NCBI RefSeq assembly: GCF_964355755.1
Contig: NC_092670.1
Coordinates: forward strand, 10,663,201-10,727,200
DNA: 64,000 nucleotides
DNA from: Antedon mediterranea
Lineage: Eukaryota; Echinodermata; Crinoidea; Comatulida; Antedonidae
Reading direction: 5' to 3'
The position numbers and the translations under genes were made by a program. The notes beneath the pieces are model-generated. The model was not told the DNA's origin and made no database searches. It saw only the letters and a program-made list of their open reading frames with translations. Positions 41,472 to 55,700 of this stretch are shown in pieces (position 1 is the first letter of the stretch; each line of letters starts with the position of its first letter).

Positions 41472-43885
41472 AGCGTGGTTCCCACTAGCGACGCAACCGA
41501 CGCAGCGTAACTAATGCCCTTTCAATAATTGTGTTTTCCTCCTAACCAGCTGGTTTATCCTGAAATATTTCAAAGTAAGTTGAAATCGTCTTTGTGCTGA
41601 TTTCTTAACTTACTATTATTAATTTCAATAACCTGGATACTAAACAAGTCTGCAGTCAATACAGAATTTAATCAATGTCACCACTTTAATCAATAAGTTG
41701 TTCAATATTCCAATATTGAATCACCTCGATTCTTTGAATCTTCTTTTTTTCTTTCTATGAAATTTCATATATATGTATATTTCTATTACAGATTGCATAT
41801 ATAATATATATGATGAAGATGTTTAATAAAATTAACAAATAAATTATTATTGTCCTATATTTAATTACTACTTTCAATATCTTTTTATGACTGTTTATAC
41901 AAAACAGCTTACGATTCTCAAGCAACAATACTTTCAAGAAAAGAATCATTATTTTCAAAATTGAAGGGAAAATCTTATAAAACTAGAAAGCCACTTCGAG
42001 AGTGCATACGTATCTCCGCCTACTGTAAAATTCTCCTACATAAGATTTCTCCGGGGATATATTTGTGTCTGTCTTAATGCTGTTTGTGATTGAGGCTAAT
42101 TTCACAAGCATGTGTATGCGAGTTTGGTGTAATGGTTATGTAACAAGCCTTTCAATTAACAATAGCTTCAGTTAACATATTCCCCTTTTACACCAAAACT
42201 CCGGAGTGATTTCCGGAAACAACCCGGGGTTTATGACCGTTCAAAACGTCGAGAAACTCCGGATATACCCGTTCACACCAACCTAGCAACACCGGGGTTA
42301 ATAAAATAAAATTGTAAATATCGCCCTCTATTTATTTGTTTATATAGCGACGATCATTAGAATCATTTTAATTGACAATATTTTTAATTTAATAATTATT
42401 TTCAAAAGTCTCAGAAGTCATATAATGTTTTACTGTTACTACTTATTATTTTCTAGACCCGCTATATATTTTTTACAAATATTTAAAGTATTTTGAAATA
42501 ATACTAATACAATGAGTGATCGTGTGAGGATGACCTAAAAACTCTGGAGTTTGATGTTGATACCTTTCACACCAAAACACCGGGGTGTCCCCGCAGTTAG
42601 CTCTCCGGAGATTGATCAGCTGTTCAAACCCGCAGTTTTAAACTCCGGAGTTGCTTGATTTTACCTTTCACACCGAGGCGTCAACTCCGGAGTCTCTCCG
42701 GAGTTTTGCTTTTGGTGTGAAAGGGATATAACAATAGAGCAGCAACGCGAAAATCACACGAGTGAATTTGAAAAGAAATAGGTTTTTTAAACTAATCGCA
42801 TCAAAAAAGGTGCACATTAAATCAAAAGATTATAAATCACAAATTATAATTCTTGCCTCTTGTACAAAAATGAAGTAGTTCTCACGAAAATGCAATTTCA
42901 GTTTACTTGTTACTTTAAGACTGCTCGCCGGCTTTTGAAAAATTCTGTCCTATCTTTTAACACTAGCAGTGTTTGAAAAGTCTGAAAAGTATATTAAAAA
43001 GTGGTCCAGAATTGGGACCATGGTCCCAAATGATCACAAAATGTAATGGAATGGTCCTTGACCACATATCTATCTGTATATTTATTTTGGTAAATATCTG
43101 GTAATTACTTTTTGAGTAATCCTGCTAACAAACAAACACACGCGACGGATTACATATACCTCCTTGGCGGAGGTAAACTAGATTTGAGCTTGTCACTTAG
43201 TTAAGTTAAAACAACAGCAACAACAACAATCATGTTAACGTGTGTGCACGTTTGTGTTTGTGTGAATAACCTAAGCGACAGGTTCAACTCAAGTTAGCGT
43301 TAAGTAATGGAATGCAACGCAAGAACGTAAGCGCAATACAAGCAGTTGACCAATTAACAAGAGATAGTTCGAATAATCCATTGCTTGCGTTGCATTATAC
43401 ATTTGCGTAGTTTGTATTTATCTCCATTTGACAATAATATTTCACCACTGCAATCAATAAGTTGTTCAATATTCAATATTCGACTCTTTAAAATCTCTTT
43501 TAGATCATAAGACATGAGATAACTTAATAACATAATGTGATTTCCAAGAAGTTTCATATGTATATTTCTAATACAGACTGCATATTTATAATATATATGA
43601 TGAAGATGTGTAACAAATACATTACTCTTTCAATCTCTTTTGATGATTGTTTACAGAACAAAAACAGCTACAACGATTTTCAAGCAACAATATTTAAAAT
43701 GTCTTTCAAGTCAAGAATCATAATGGTATCACACTTTTCAAGATTGGAGGGTAAATCATTAGGGCGCAAATCCTATTAGGACGTTAGCGCAACGGATTAT
43801 TCGAACTGTCGCTTGTCATTGGTCAACTCACGTTGTGTTTGCGCTTACGTCATTGCGTTGCGTCTTAGTTGGAACCATGCTTTAG
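41472..43885. repeat. Mosaic of MITE ends, exon-module fragments and dispersed repeats
   Basis: 41,472-41,520 begins 'agcgtggttcccactagcga', and 43,863-43,885 ends with its inverted partner ('tagttggaaccatgcttta'). So an element of the 13,762 family may enclose the whole stretch. Inside are a piece of exon module 1 (41,545-41,575), module-2-like fragments (41,900 and 43,640-43,730), the second hAT-like MITE (42,182-42,725) and an inverted copy of the 11,430 repeat (42,826-43,080). No functional gene. Confidence 0.5.
42182..42725. mobile_element. Second copy of the hAT-like MITE, inverted
   Basis: It has the same CCCTTT(C/T)ACACCAAAA ends and CTCCGGAG palindromes as 37,667-38,211, in opposite orientation, with several substitutions and the same AT-rich middle. 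A clean target duplication is not visible. Confidence 0.8.
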
Positions 43886-45160
43886 GCTCAATGCTGACTA
43901 GATTTGAACTTCCGCGCAAACATAACGTGCACGTTAAAAATATGAACGCAGAGAAAATTGATTATACCATCCCTTGACCATTAATAAATATATTAAACGT
44001 GTTGAATTGTGTCTAGTCTGTGTCATATAGTATAAACAATACTACTACATTGTAGCATAGGTGAAATTAGGAACGCAGTTAAATTCAAATTTTTTTAATG
44101 ATGTCATCAAAATTAAACATGAATATAACAATTTTGGAAGATAATTATCTGGAGATCGAAGAAATTCGGGAACATAGAAGCGAGATGTGCGCTCTTTAGA
44201 ATGTGATGAATTATAACGATAAAGATGAAAATCCCTCTTTTTAAATTCAGCTCAACCATATATGATGACGTCATACCGATAGGCAGCAAAATCATTTTAT
44301 ACATGAATTCGTATCTATTTCAATAGCATCTCTATTAATGATTTCCAAAATAATGTTGCATTTGTTGATTGTGCAAGGTAAAATTACAATGTCATGTATT
44401 CAAATAGTATCCTAATAATGCAAGAAGTTTCGTTAGGTAAAAACAAACAGTACATTTTAGATTTAAAAGATGGCGGATTTTGTTGTGAATAAAATGAAGA
44501 TGTTTTTGTTTTGAACAATTTTATTTCATTCTAATAAACATTTATTTCCTTCCTTTTTTCTTTTTTTTAGAATCATGACGATATCATGTAAAAAAAGTTG
44601 AATGGATTATTGATTATGGATTGACGTGCGGCCGTCATACGAACATAGGTTGCGGGTAAAATTACCCACAAAACTGGCGATTTCAAATGTACGTACCACC
44701 TATAATACATTGTCGTTTACAGAAACGAATAAATGATGATTTATGTAGTCAACTAAAATTAATACCATGGGAATTACTCCCGAAATAGAAACCTGTCACA
44801 AAATGAGTCCAAATGTTTGATTTGGACTCATTTAAACAAACCCAATTTGTGTTTTGTATGTAACATTATGGTTGAACGATGGGTACAAAGAGGAACATTT
44901 TTAAAATAAATTCTTTACACTCAGTAACGAAATATTTGTTCATGTTTTATAGGCCTATAAAAATTATATCATTAAATACAGTAGAACATTTGCGATTTAA
45001 TACTTGAAGGATGGGTACAAAGAGAAACAATTTTTACATATACTCTTTATTCACTCAGTAACGAAACATTATGTTCATGTTTTATAAGCATATAAATATT
45101 ACACCACTAAATACAGTAGAACATTTGTGAATTAATACTTTGTTAAAATCAGGGTTAAAA
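43886..45160. other. Intergenic DNA left of duplication copy 2
   Basis: Mostly non-coding. 44,920-45,150 contains two tandem copies of an about 110-bp segment ('actcagtaacgaaa', 'gttcatgttttata', 'aatacagtagaacatttg') that also starts the window. No gene is supported. Confidence 0.5.
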
Positions 45161-46219
45161 CCCCACCATTCCTTTTACCGCAACTCCCCCCTCCCCCTTC
45201 TGACTTTGGGAATTTTTTTAATGTAGTTTAAAACCTTCACAGACAATTGCAGTCATTTTGATAGCCATGTATGGTTACGTGCAGAAACAGAAATTTGTAT
45301 AACGAACAGAAAAATACAAAAAGTGGAAAAAAGGTTGGGAATTTTGACCCATAACTTGTATTCAAGATGGCGGATGATGTTCAATACAGTTTAGAACCTT
45401 CCTGTACCATTATGGTAATTTTGATACCCCATATGTGTACAGTAACAACAATGTGTATAACTAACATACAAACATCAAAGTACAAGCAGATTCATAAGTT
45501 AAATTCATACAAAAAGAATTGATCAAATTTTTGTTTTTTCTGAAAGTGATTTTTGACGCTAATACATTCAAAGTTGAATTTTGTAGTTGTTTATTTGCTT
45601 TTTAATATTTATATACTTTTACCTTTACCTTGGAAAATACATTAGCATTCATCTTGTGTTTCCTTATGTCACTAATTTCTTAGATCAAAACCAATATAAT
45701 AAGATATATAATATGTAGGCCTACATTTATTGTAAGTTTTTATTTAATTTTTAATCATTTCAAAACAAGATTCAATTTAAAAACTATTGCAAATATCCAT
45801 TGAAAATACTCCTAAAATTAGATTAAGATTTATGATTAGATATCAATTTGATTTTATTAATTAAAAACAACAATAATAATAATGTTACTATTATGCATTT
45901 ATTAGCATAGTTTTAAAATATTAATTAAATTCTTAATAAAATTAATAATTTTTTTACATTATATTATTTGGTATAATATTTAAAAATGATTAATAACAAC
46001 AAATTCATTGTTACTATATTATATACTTTAAAATTCAAAATAAAAAATTCCATATAATAAATTTTAAACAAATCACAGTTGATATGACATTGACAATATA
46101 TTGGTTATTAATGTTATAACATTTGGATTATTATAATAAAATAATTATTTAATGATAAGGCAAAATGATATTTAAAAGAAACAAAGAAGAATCTAAATTA
46201 TTCAATAATTACAGATTCT

Positions 46220-46450
46220 GATTTGTTATGGTGCTCTTTTAACCATCATCCCTTCAAAAGCATTCCAGTTGATGCCTTTAGAATCATGTGTACCTGGTGT
46301 AAGGTAAAGCCTGTTCAGGTCTGAATCATGACAGCTTTTGTACCACCAACCACATTTGTCTAAGGCCTCTATCAAAAGTATACAAGTTGATGCCAGTGTA
46401 ATCAGCTGTACCTGGTGTAAGGTAAAGCCTGTTCAGGTCTGAAACATGAA
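46220..46450 (-). pseudogene. Two spare partial terminal exons beside gene C
   Basis: The minus strand reads DLNRLYLTPGTADYTGINLY in a first tail. After about 116 bp comes a second tail preceded by more of the exon: KCGWWYKSCHDSDLNRLYL, HDSKGINW and MMVKRAP, then a stop. The matching site by gene A has only one tail. These are tandemly amplified fragments of the FReD terminal exon. Confidence 0.7.
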
Positions 46451-46457
46451 CATTCTC

Positions 46458-46708
46458 TTATGGTGCTCTTTTAACCATCATCACTGTCTTCTTGAGACTG
46501 TTGTAATTACTATGGAAATGATACCAGCTGGTGCTTGTCACATCATTTGTACCTGGTGTAAGGTAAAGGCCATTCAGGTTTGAATGATTACAGGCATTGT
46601 GCCACCAAGCACCTTTGTATAGCTCAGCACAGTTACTATGTCTATTCTTATCATTGTCTCTATCATACGTTGTAAATTGGTGACCATTGCTGTATTCCAA
46701 AGAATCAC
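46458..46708 (-). CDS. Gene C exon 5: C-terminal end of fibrinogen domain
   Basis: The frame, length and splice site are the same as in gene A. It contains EYSNGHQFTTYDRDND, CAELYKGAWWHNACNHSNLN, TSWYHFHSNYNSLKK and MMVKRAP with a stop. About 17 of 80 residues differ from A, concentrated around the GAWW pocket and the LTPGT-to-WYHF loop. The calcium site and both cysteines are kept, so the fold should be preserved while the binding surface differs. Confidence 0.9.
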
Positions 46709-49700
46709 CTAAACAAACAAGATAATATTAGATCATCTTTAGTTTACTTCATAAAATCTTAAATTAACATTCATTTTAAAATATTTGTTTTTCTTTGTGT
46801 TATAAAATAAAAGATATTTGATATACAAAAAGGGAAAATAATAATATACAGTATACCCTAAAATTCGTAATATATTTTATAATTGATTTCATTTATCTGT
46901 AAATTGTATGCCATAAATTAAATCATAGCACAATTATATAAATAGTTTTTTTTATATGTACTGTATATATATTTTTTATTAACTATTCTTATATCATAGT
47001 TGCTTTATTTTAATATTTTATATATTTTGTTTTGTCATAGTTAATTTTACTTTAAAAGCAATGCATTTAATAATGAAGAAGAAAGAAGAAAACACAAGTT
47101 ATATGAAACTGTACTAGATTCACACTATGATTTTTAATTTCAATTTCTTTAACTTTATTTTGTGTACTTTTAAATCAGAGTGGTCCTTAGTTGTTATAAC
47201 TGGCTCCTTTTTGAGGGACCACTGTCTAAAAAATAACTTTAATGTGCGAGTGGGCTATGTTATTGTAAGGTACAAGGAGGATTTTTACAACAAAAATTAT
47301 TTTGGGTAGAGAATTCTATAATTCTGTAGTTACTGGCAGTAATTATATTTTGTTATATCTAACCTGTTTGTGCAATTATTTAGCAAGCTTGTTTGGATAT
47401 TAATCATACATATACTGTTGCATTGACTGCCTCATAAATGCCTACTACATTAATCATACACATACTGTTGCATTGACTGCCTCATAGATGCCTACTACAT
47501 TAATCATACACATACTGTTGCATTGACTGCCTCATAAATGTCTACTACATTAAAACAAAAATCAGTAAATGTAGCTACTGCAGTAAATGCAGTATAATAA
47601 TTTTAACATGATCTATTGATAAGATAAGTTGTTGTACTGTGGGTATGTGAACATTTTAATAGATTCGTTTCAGGCCTGTAAGAAGGAATTGCGAAGTGGG
47701 AGGTCCATCCAAAAATGTACTTTATAGACAGTTTACATTCAAGATGATCACCTTTGGGCTTTACATTATATTTGAGAAGCGACATCAATTGATAATCAAA
47801 AAGTATCAAATGATTATTATTTGTTGTTTAAACTTTTAAATATTGTGGTCTAATTATGACATGACTGGTGAAAACATGGGGCTATATGTCACAAAGGCGT
47901 AGAAGTTTTTTTTGCATGAGATTCACTTCAATATCATTATTAGAATTGTTTTGTTCCATTTTCAGATGTTTTTAGAAGCTTTTCTTTTAATGTTTGTCCA
48001 ATTTCTTTAGCTTTAGTATGTTGCGTATACCGTTATTTTTAGTCCTACTGTATGGGCCTTGGCTATGATCCCGGATGTTTATAATATGGTGCCTTGTCAA
48101 GAAAAGCGGTCATCTATTTGACCTTTGTAATACAAAAAAATCAATATTTTTAAAAATTAATTTAAACGATCACAAAAGATCTGAAATATCTAAAGGTAAC
48201 TTTACAGGTTTGATGGTCCTTGACATACAAAAGGCCTTTGATACAGTCAACCATCAGATATTATTGCAAAAACTGGTTCATATGGGCATTGATAAAGAAG
48301 AAAGATTGCAAACAAATGACATCAGTAAATGGCGTTCAGTCCCAACCATGTACTATATCTAGCGGAGTTCCCCAAGGTAGCATTTTAGGACCTCTTTTTT
48401 ATGTTATATGCTGAAGATACAATATTGAAGTCCAAATCTGGCATCATGTAACAACTGGCTTATACTGTAAACAACAAACTATCATTACATCTTGATAAAA
48501 CTGAGTCAATATTTTTTGGTACTAAAAGAAAACTTAAGAATGTTCTTGATTTTGCTGTTATTTTTAAAACTAAGTTGATATGTAAGAAGAATATGATCTC
48601 ATATCTTGGTTGTTTGCTTGATGAAGACCTGTCTGGAGAATCTATGGTTCAAAAAGTTCTTGGTAAGAATAATTCAGGACTTAAATTTTTGTATAGACAT
48701 TCTGCATGTCTAAATTTCTTTTCTCGCAACATTCTATGCTCTGCACTCATTACCTGTCACTTTGATTATGCATGTTGCTCCTGGTTTCCAGCTGTTTCTA
48801 AAAAACTTAAACAAAGACTTCAAAACAGTCAAAATAAAGTTGCTAGGTCTATAAAATAAATATATAAATAATCGAGCACATATTGGTAAAGACGAACTGA
48901 ACCAAATCGGTCAATTATTTTTAGAGGATAGAATTTGCCAACTCAAACTAAATCATGTTCATAAGATTTTTTATGGAAAATCTGTACCTTATTTGACTGA
49001 AAAGTTTAAAAGAGTTTCATCTAACCACCTTTATAGGACTAGAAGTAGTGTCAATGGTTTCAGTTCCTAAATCTGATAGTCAAATATCTCAAACTTTTTA
49101 TTATACAGGCAAAAAATATCCACAAACCGTTTCAGATTTTCACCAACTGTAAGTTAATCTTTGAGAAAATTCTTTCCGATTTTTTCACACTCGATCCCAG
49201 GCCAACAATCGAACGGGCCCACCGAGATGGTAAAAGTATGAACGGTAAGCCAAGGCATATCATTGCCCGTTTTCTCTCATACGCTTCTAAGATTGAAGTT
49301 ATGAAACAACGAAGTTCTGCGCTAGATAGCCAGAAATTTTATATCATAGATGATCTTACTGCTGCCGATCTACTGGAAAAAAAGAAATGGAGATCACAAG
49401 TAAAAGAGATGTACAATAAAGGTACCAAGCTTCGTTTTACGGCTGGAAAATGGCGAACTTCAACTGGCATTCCGGTAAACTTTTCGAAATTCCATTGAAA
49501 TAGTTCCGGTAAACTTTTCGAAATTCCATTGCCATACTAGTGATCGGAATGTTGTTGTAAACACTTGGACTGACTAAGAATCTTTTATCCATTATTTTCC
49601 TTTCATCTGCATACTTTGCTTAATTTGTACAAGCCACTTGATTGATTTTACATAATAATTTTACAATAGCGTTTTCAGGAGTCTGTTCTCACATAATTGC

Positions 49701-52700
49701 ATTGTCATAAGATGTTTAAATCACTTAAAACCATTTATTCACCTTTGTTTTATTGTTACCCCCCAATTCTTAACTTGTTTCTTTATATTTACGTTCTTAT
49801 ACTTTTCTGTTTTTACGTAACATTACCAGGCATCTTTTATTGCATACTATTGAATAAACTGATCACTACTTCCCAAAGCAGACCTAGTATTGATTTATGT
49901 AAGCTCCCTACGTATTTACCTGCTAATAAACCCCCTAATGTAAAAGAATGGGAAATGTACAATCAATTAAGAAAAGTTAAAGTAAAAAAGTCCCCGGGCC
50001 CTGATAATGTGCCTAACAGATTAATAAGAGATTTTGCATGCGAACTAAGCATCCCTATGACTAATATCTTAAATGCCTCCCTCAGTGAGGGTCATGTCCC
50101 AACTATGTGGAAGGATGCTATTGTTACTCCGGTTCCCAAAGAAAATGGTTGTACTAGGGTTGACAAATTTCGACCAATCTCACTTACATGTATCCTAGCT
50201 AAGGTAGCTGAGGGCTTCATTAAAAAATGGCTCTTAACAGATATCGAGAAAAATCTTGATAACAACCAATATGGTTGCCGTAAACACTTTTCTACAACCC
50301 ATAATTTGGTTGATCTACTAAATGTGTTCTATGAAGGTAGTAACATTCCCAAATCTGTTGGTCAGTTAGTTTTAACTGACTTTAGTAAAGCATTCGATTG
50401 TGTTGACCACACAATAGCAGTTTCTAAATTAGTAACACTTGGTTGTAGACAACAAGTACGCTATAAATCCACCTTATCAATGAGTGTTAATCTAACATGT
50501 GGCGTCCCTCAAGGTACGCTCCTTGGGCCTATGATCTTTCTTGCTCTAATTAATGATGCCATGCAAGACTCGCCATGTAAAACTTTGAAATATGTAGATG
50601 ATTTGTGCATAGGACAGATAGTAAAAAAGGATGTAATTTCCTCAATTCAGAATGATGTTGCTTTACTGAATGTATGGTCTAATGAAAACAAACTAAAACT
50701 TAACCCAACTAAATGTAAAACTATGTATTTTAACTTTCAAAGAAATCAATATGAACATGAACCCCTTTTCATTGGTAATGCTACAATTGAAATCGTTAAT
50801 GAAACTAAGTTACTAGGTTTATGGATACAAGCTAACCTCAATTGGGACCGTAACGTTAAAGAAATTGTATCCAAAGCCAGCAGACGTCTGCATATATTAT
50901 GTAGATTAAGAAAGTTCAATCTTCCGAAATTTGATCTTGTAGATGTATTTAAGAGTTACATAAGACCAAGTGTTGAATATGCTGTCCCAGTATGGCATTC
51001 TAGTCTCACTAAGAAACAAAGTGATATGATAGAATCTGTCCAAAAAAGGGCTTGCAGAATAATATTGTGTAATGACTACATATGTTATGACCAAGCACTC
51101 AATGATCTTTCTTTAGACACTTTATCTGATAGAAGGCGTAATCTATGCTATAAGTTTGCTCTGAATTGTTCAAAAAGTATTCATTTTGGAAAATGGTTTC
51201 CAGTGAAGAATGTAAGTAACATGAAACTACAGTAAGACGTGTAAAGTATCAACAACCCAAATGCAGAGTTGAAAGATATAGAAAAAGTGCAATACCATAC
51301 CTTATCTCGCTTCTAAATGAATAATCAGTATATATCACCCAGTACAGCTTTGCGATTCTTATTGATGCTTTTAGGTGTTTTTTTCTTTTCTATTTTAATA
51401 TTTTAAGCTAAACTTTTTGAATGTTCCTGTATTGTATTTCTTGTGTAAATTGCCTCCTTTTTTATATTTTTTTATCATTGGTTTTGTACTTTTATACAAA
51501 TTTTAATATTGAACAAATGTAAATGTCTTTGTAATTCAGCTAAGGCTGCGATAATGATATTGAAATAAATGAAATGAAAAAAAAAAAAATTATGTACCGA
51601 ATTTAGCAAGCTTGTTTGGATATTAATCATACACATACTGTTGCCTCGACTGCCTCATAAATGCCTACTACATTAATCATACATATACTGCTGCCTCGAC
51701 TGCCTCATAAATGCCTACTACATTAATCATACACATACTGTTGCATTGACTGCCTCATAAATGCCTACATTAATCATACACATACTGTTGTATTGACTGC
51801 CTCATAAATGCCTACTACATTAATCATACACATACTGTTGCATTGACTGCCTCATAAATGCCTACTACATTAATCATACACATACTGTTGCATTGACTGC
51901 CTCATAAATGCCTACTACATTAATCATACACATACTGTTGCATTAACTGCCTCATAAATGCCTACTACATTAATCATACACATACTGTTGCATTAACTGC
52001 CTCATAAATGCCTACTACATTAATCATACACATACTGTTACATTAACTGCCCCATAAATGCCTACTACAACATTAATCATAAACATACTGTTGCATTGAC
52101 TGCCTCATAAATGTCTACTACATTAAAACAAACTAAAATCAGTAAATGTAGTTACTGCAGTAAATGCAGTATAATAATTTTAAAATTATACCTATTGAAT
52201 GTCCTTTGACCTTGTGAGTTGTTGCATTACAGAATAGAAGTTGTTGTTGTACTGTGAGTGCATTTGAACATGTTAGATTTGTTTCAGGCCCGTAAGAACC
52301 AATTTTGAAGTGGGAGGTCATCCAAAAATTTACGTTATAGAGTGTTTAGAGAGTACTTTGCATTCACCTTTGGGCTTTACATTATGTGAGACGTGGATAA
52401 TAAAAAAATATCAAATGATTAGTATTTGTTGTTTAAACTTTTAAATATTGTGGTCTAATTATGACATGACTGGTGAAAACATGGGGCTATTTCACAGAGG
52501 CGTAGAATTATTTTGCATGAGATTCACGTCAATATCATTATTAGAATTGTTTTGTTCTACTTTTCAGATGTTTTTAGAGGCTTTTCTTTAAACATTTGTC
52601 CAATTTCTTTAAGCTTTAGTATGTTGCATATACCGTTATTTTTAGTCCTACTGTATGGGCCTTGGCTATGATACCGGATTTTATAATATAATGGCTTGTC

Positions 52701-55700
52701 AAGAAAAGCGGTAATCTATTTGGCCTTTGTAATACAAAAAATAGCTATATATTAAGCTAAATTAGGCCTAAGACTAAAATATCAACAAACGAAAAGTTAT
52801 TCACGAAAAATGTTGTACCTGAAAACGTTATTTGCAGTATTAATTTGAAATCAGTTTCTTTTATTTCTAACCTAAATAATTTCCAAATATTTTGGTCAAA
52901 TTCAATTTCCGTTCTTTTATTTGATATTTTTTACATGATTTGCAAATAGAAATAAAATTTATTGCAAAATCAAAAATACAGAGATATGTGGTCAAGGACC
53001 ACTTCATTAAATTTTGGAGGCAATCCGGACCACGCTCTTAATTCTGGACCACTTTTTAGTATTATTTTCAAATCTTCAGATGTTAAAAGATAAGACAGAA
53101 TTTTCAAAAGCCGGCAAGCAGTCTAAAAGTAACAAGTAAACTGGAATTGGATTGTCCAAAAACCTCATTTTTGTACAAGAGGCAAGAGTTATAATTTGTG
53201 ATTTGTAATTTTAAAACATAATTTTATTTAATGTACAGTTTTTTTGATACGAGTAGTTTTAAAAAACCTATTTTTTTACAAATGTATTGAATGCACTAAC
53301 CTGCAGTTCCTGTGTATCCACTGATTGTCAACTTATAGTTAGAGTCCTCAGGACCAATGCCAAAGTGAGAATATCTTGCAAACTTCATTTTGTCTAAGTG
53401 GTCCCTCATCTCTACTAAGAGCTCAAAACCTCCGTCAGATGTTATACGATTGATTTGTTCGTTACCAAGCCAGAACTCTGTGTTCACATTTCCAAAACCC
53501 TCTTTGTATTCTAACCAATTACGGTAGAAATCAACTGATCCATCTTGTCTTCTCTGTATAACCTGATAATGAAATGATCTATACTCTAAAGACTTACTAA
53601 AACATTGATGGCAAGCCCATCAACTGGAGTAAATGGAAATAAATGAATTAAGAACCTGACCACTAATATTACGATGAAGGTACCATGTGTAAACTTGTGT
53701 ATTTAACATTAATATAATGAACGCCGAACACTTGGACAGTAATCCGTGGATTAGCTTACCACTTGCGTGAACCACGCCAGTCTTGTGCCGTACATGTGAA
53801 CGTACCCTTAGCAGGGAGTTGTACTCCCTGCCCTTAGTAAGCTCTGCCAAGGCTTTTGGAATTGCACTTGCTGATATCTTTGAATAGGTTGGCCTATACT
53901 TACCGTCCAACCTCCATCTTTTCTCATGTCACAGTATACAATTAACCGTGGACCTCCATCAATTTGCCGTATCACATATTCACCACTCACAGCATAAGGA
54001 TAATGTTGTAAAATGTCACCACAGTCCCTCATAAAACACTCTAAAATTGCACAGTTGGCATTGGCATTACACGATCACATTTTGTTTTGAATACGCAATA
54101 TTTCAACATAAATTGTGAAGGTTTTATTCAGTGATGTAGCCACAAGAAATAAAGTGGTGCGGTTGTTGCAAGAAAAAGGAACACTCCCATGTGCAGCCCA
54201 TGGTTGTCAAAGGCCTGTGGTGAAAAAGTGGTCAGTTTGAAACCGTACCTACCTGCCCTGTTATTTCAAAGTATTTTTTAACAAAAAGGTTGTTAATAAT
54301 GTTAGCATAAAATTCATTTTTTTAAAAGAGGATTTAATTTAAGTTTTTTCAACTTGTTTGCATTGTCGTGAGATGTTTTCCAAGTGATTGTACTAACGTT
54401 CTTGTGACCAATGAATCATTCATTCATAGAAAGTACTGATGTAGAAGTCGGCGACTCTACAATGGACCAGAGACCTGAGTTGTATATTTTTTTTGTCTCC
54501 ATTTTTCGTTTAAATACTTTACTTACTTGGAGGAATTGGTAGACACACGTCATCCTGACATGAGTGAAAGGTAGCCAGTACAGCTAACATACAGCAGATC
54601 ATGAATGCTTTAGAATACGTTTTACGCCGTGGTTAGGATTCCGGTACCGGAACTCAACTTCCCACCGTTATGGAATCCGACACGCTATTGCGCATGCCCA
54701 GAGCGAAGTAATTATAGCTTGCACTAGTGCCACAGACCGCGCACCACATTACCCGAGAGTCGGAGTGTTAACTAGGGATGTACTGTGTAGCCAAAGATAG
54801 TGTCACTATCTTTGTTGTGGCCTAGTTAGTCGTCGCGCAGGGGAGAGAGCGATGGATGAAACTTGGCCTAGGCCATACATGAATTAATAATTACGCCACG
54901 CGTTAAAATAATTATTATGATATGCGTATTTCAAGAAATGTACGAAAATGAATAGCGTAGCGTTGCGAAACCGACTTCTTCCGAACAGTTTTTTTTTCAC
55001 ATCCGCCCGGCGGCTGCTGTCAACAAATCAACTTGTATACGATTGCATGATGTTATGTACAGTATATAAGTGCGTTATATAAAATCTTTTATTTTGTACT
55101 TGAAAAATCATAAAAATTAAAACTAGTCATGTAATTATAATTCATAATTATATAAAGTTTATATATGAATTAAGCAACGACTTTTTTAATTACGAAATAA
55201 ATAGGCCCAATGGTCACATCTAGCTGGTAGGCCTACTAGTATTAGTAGGCATGTAGGCCGGCTAGTTCGCCGTGGCGCAGCTATTAAAATGATCGATCGC
55301 TGTAAAGCTTGGTTCCCACTAGAACGTAACGCAAGTGTTTTAACCAATGACAAGCGAAGTTATAGACAGTTAGCAATCACAAGCGAATAAGCCATCGCTT
55401 GTGATTGGTCAATTCACTTGCGTTACGTCCTTGTGTCGATAGTGGGAACCACGCTTTAGTCTGTAGACAAAAATAGAGTCGCTGATTACCTCGCTCTGGG
55501 CATGCGCAATAGCGTGTCGGATTCCCTAACGCTGGGCAGTTGAGTTCCGGTGCCGGAATCCTAACCACGGCGTACATTTTATGTTACATTTCTTGAAAGC
55601 TCACTAAATACAATTGACAGGTTATTTTCATTTAACTAGATTAGAAAAGTATGCAGTCAAACGACAAGTATTATGTTGTATTTTCACCTGATCTACCTTG

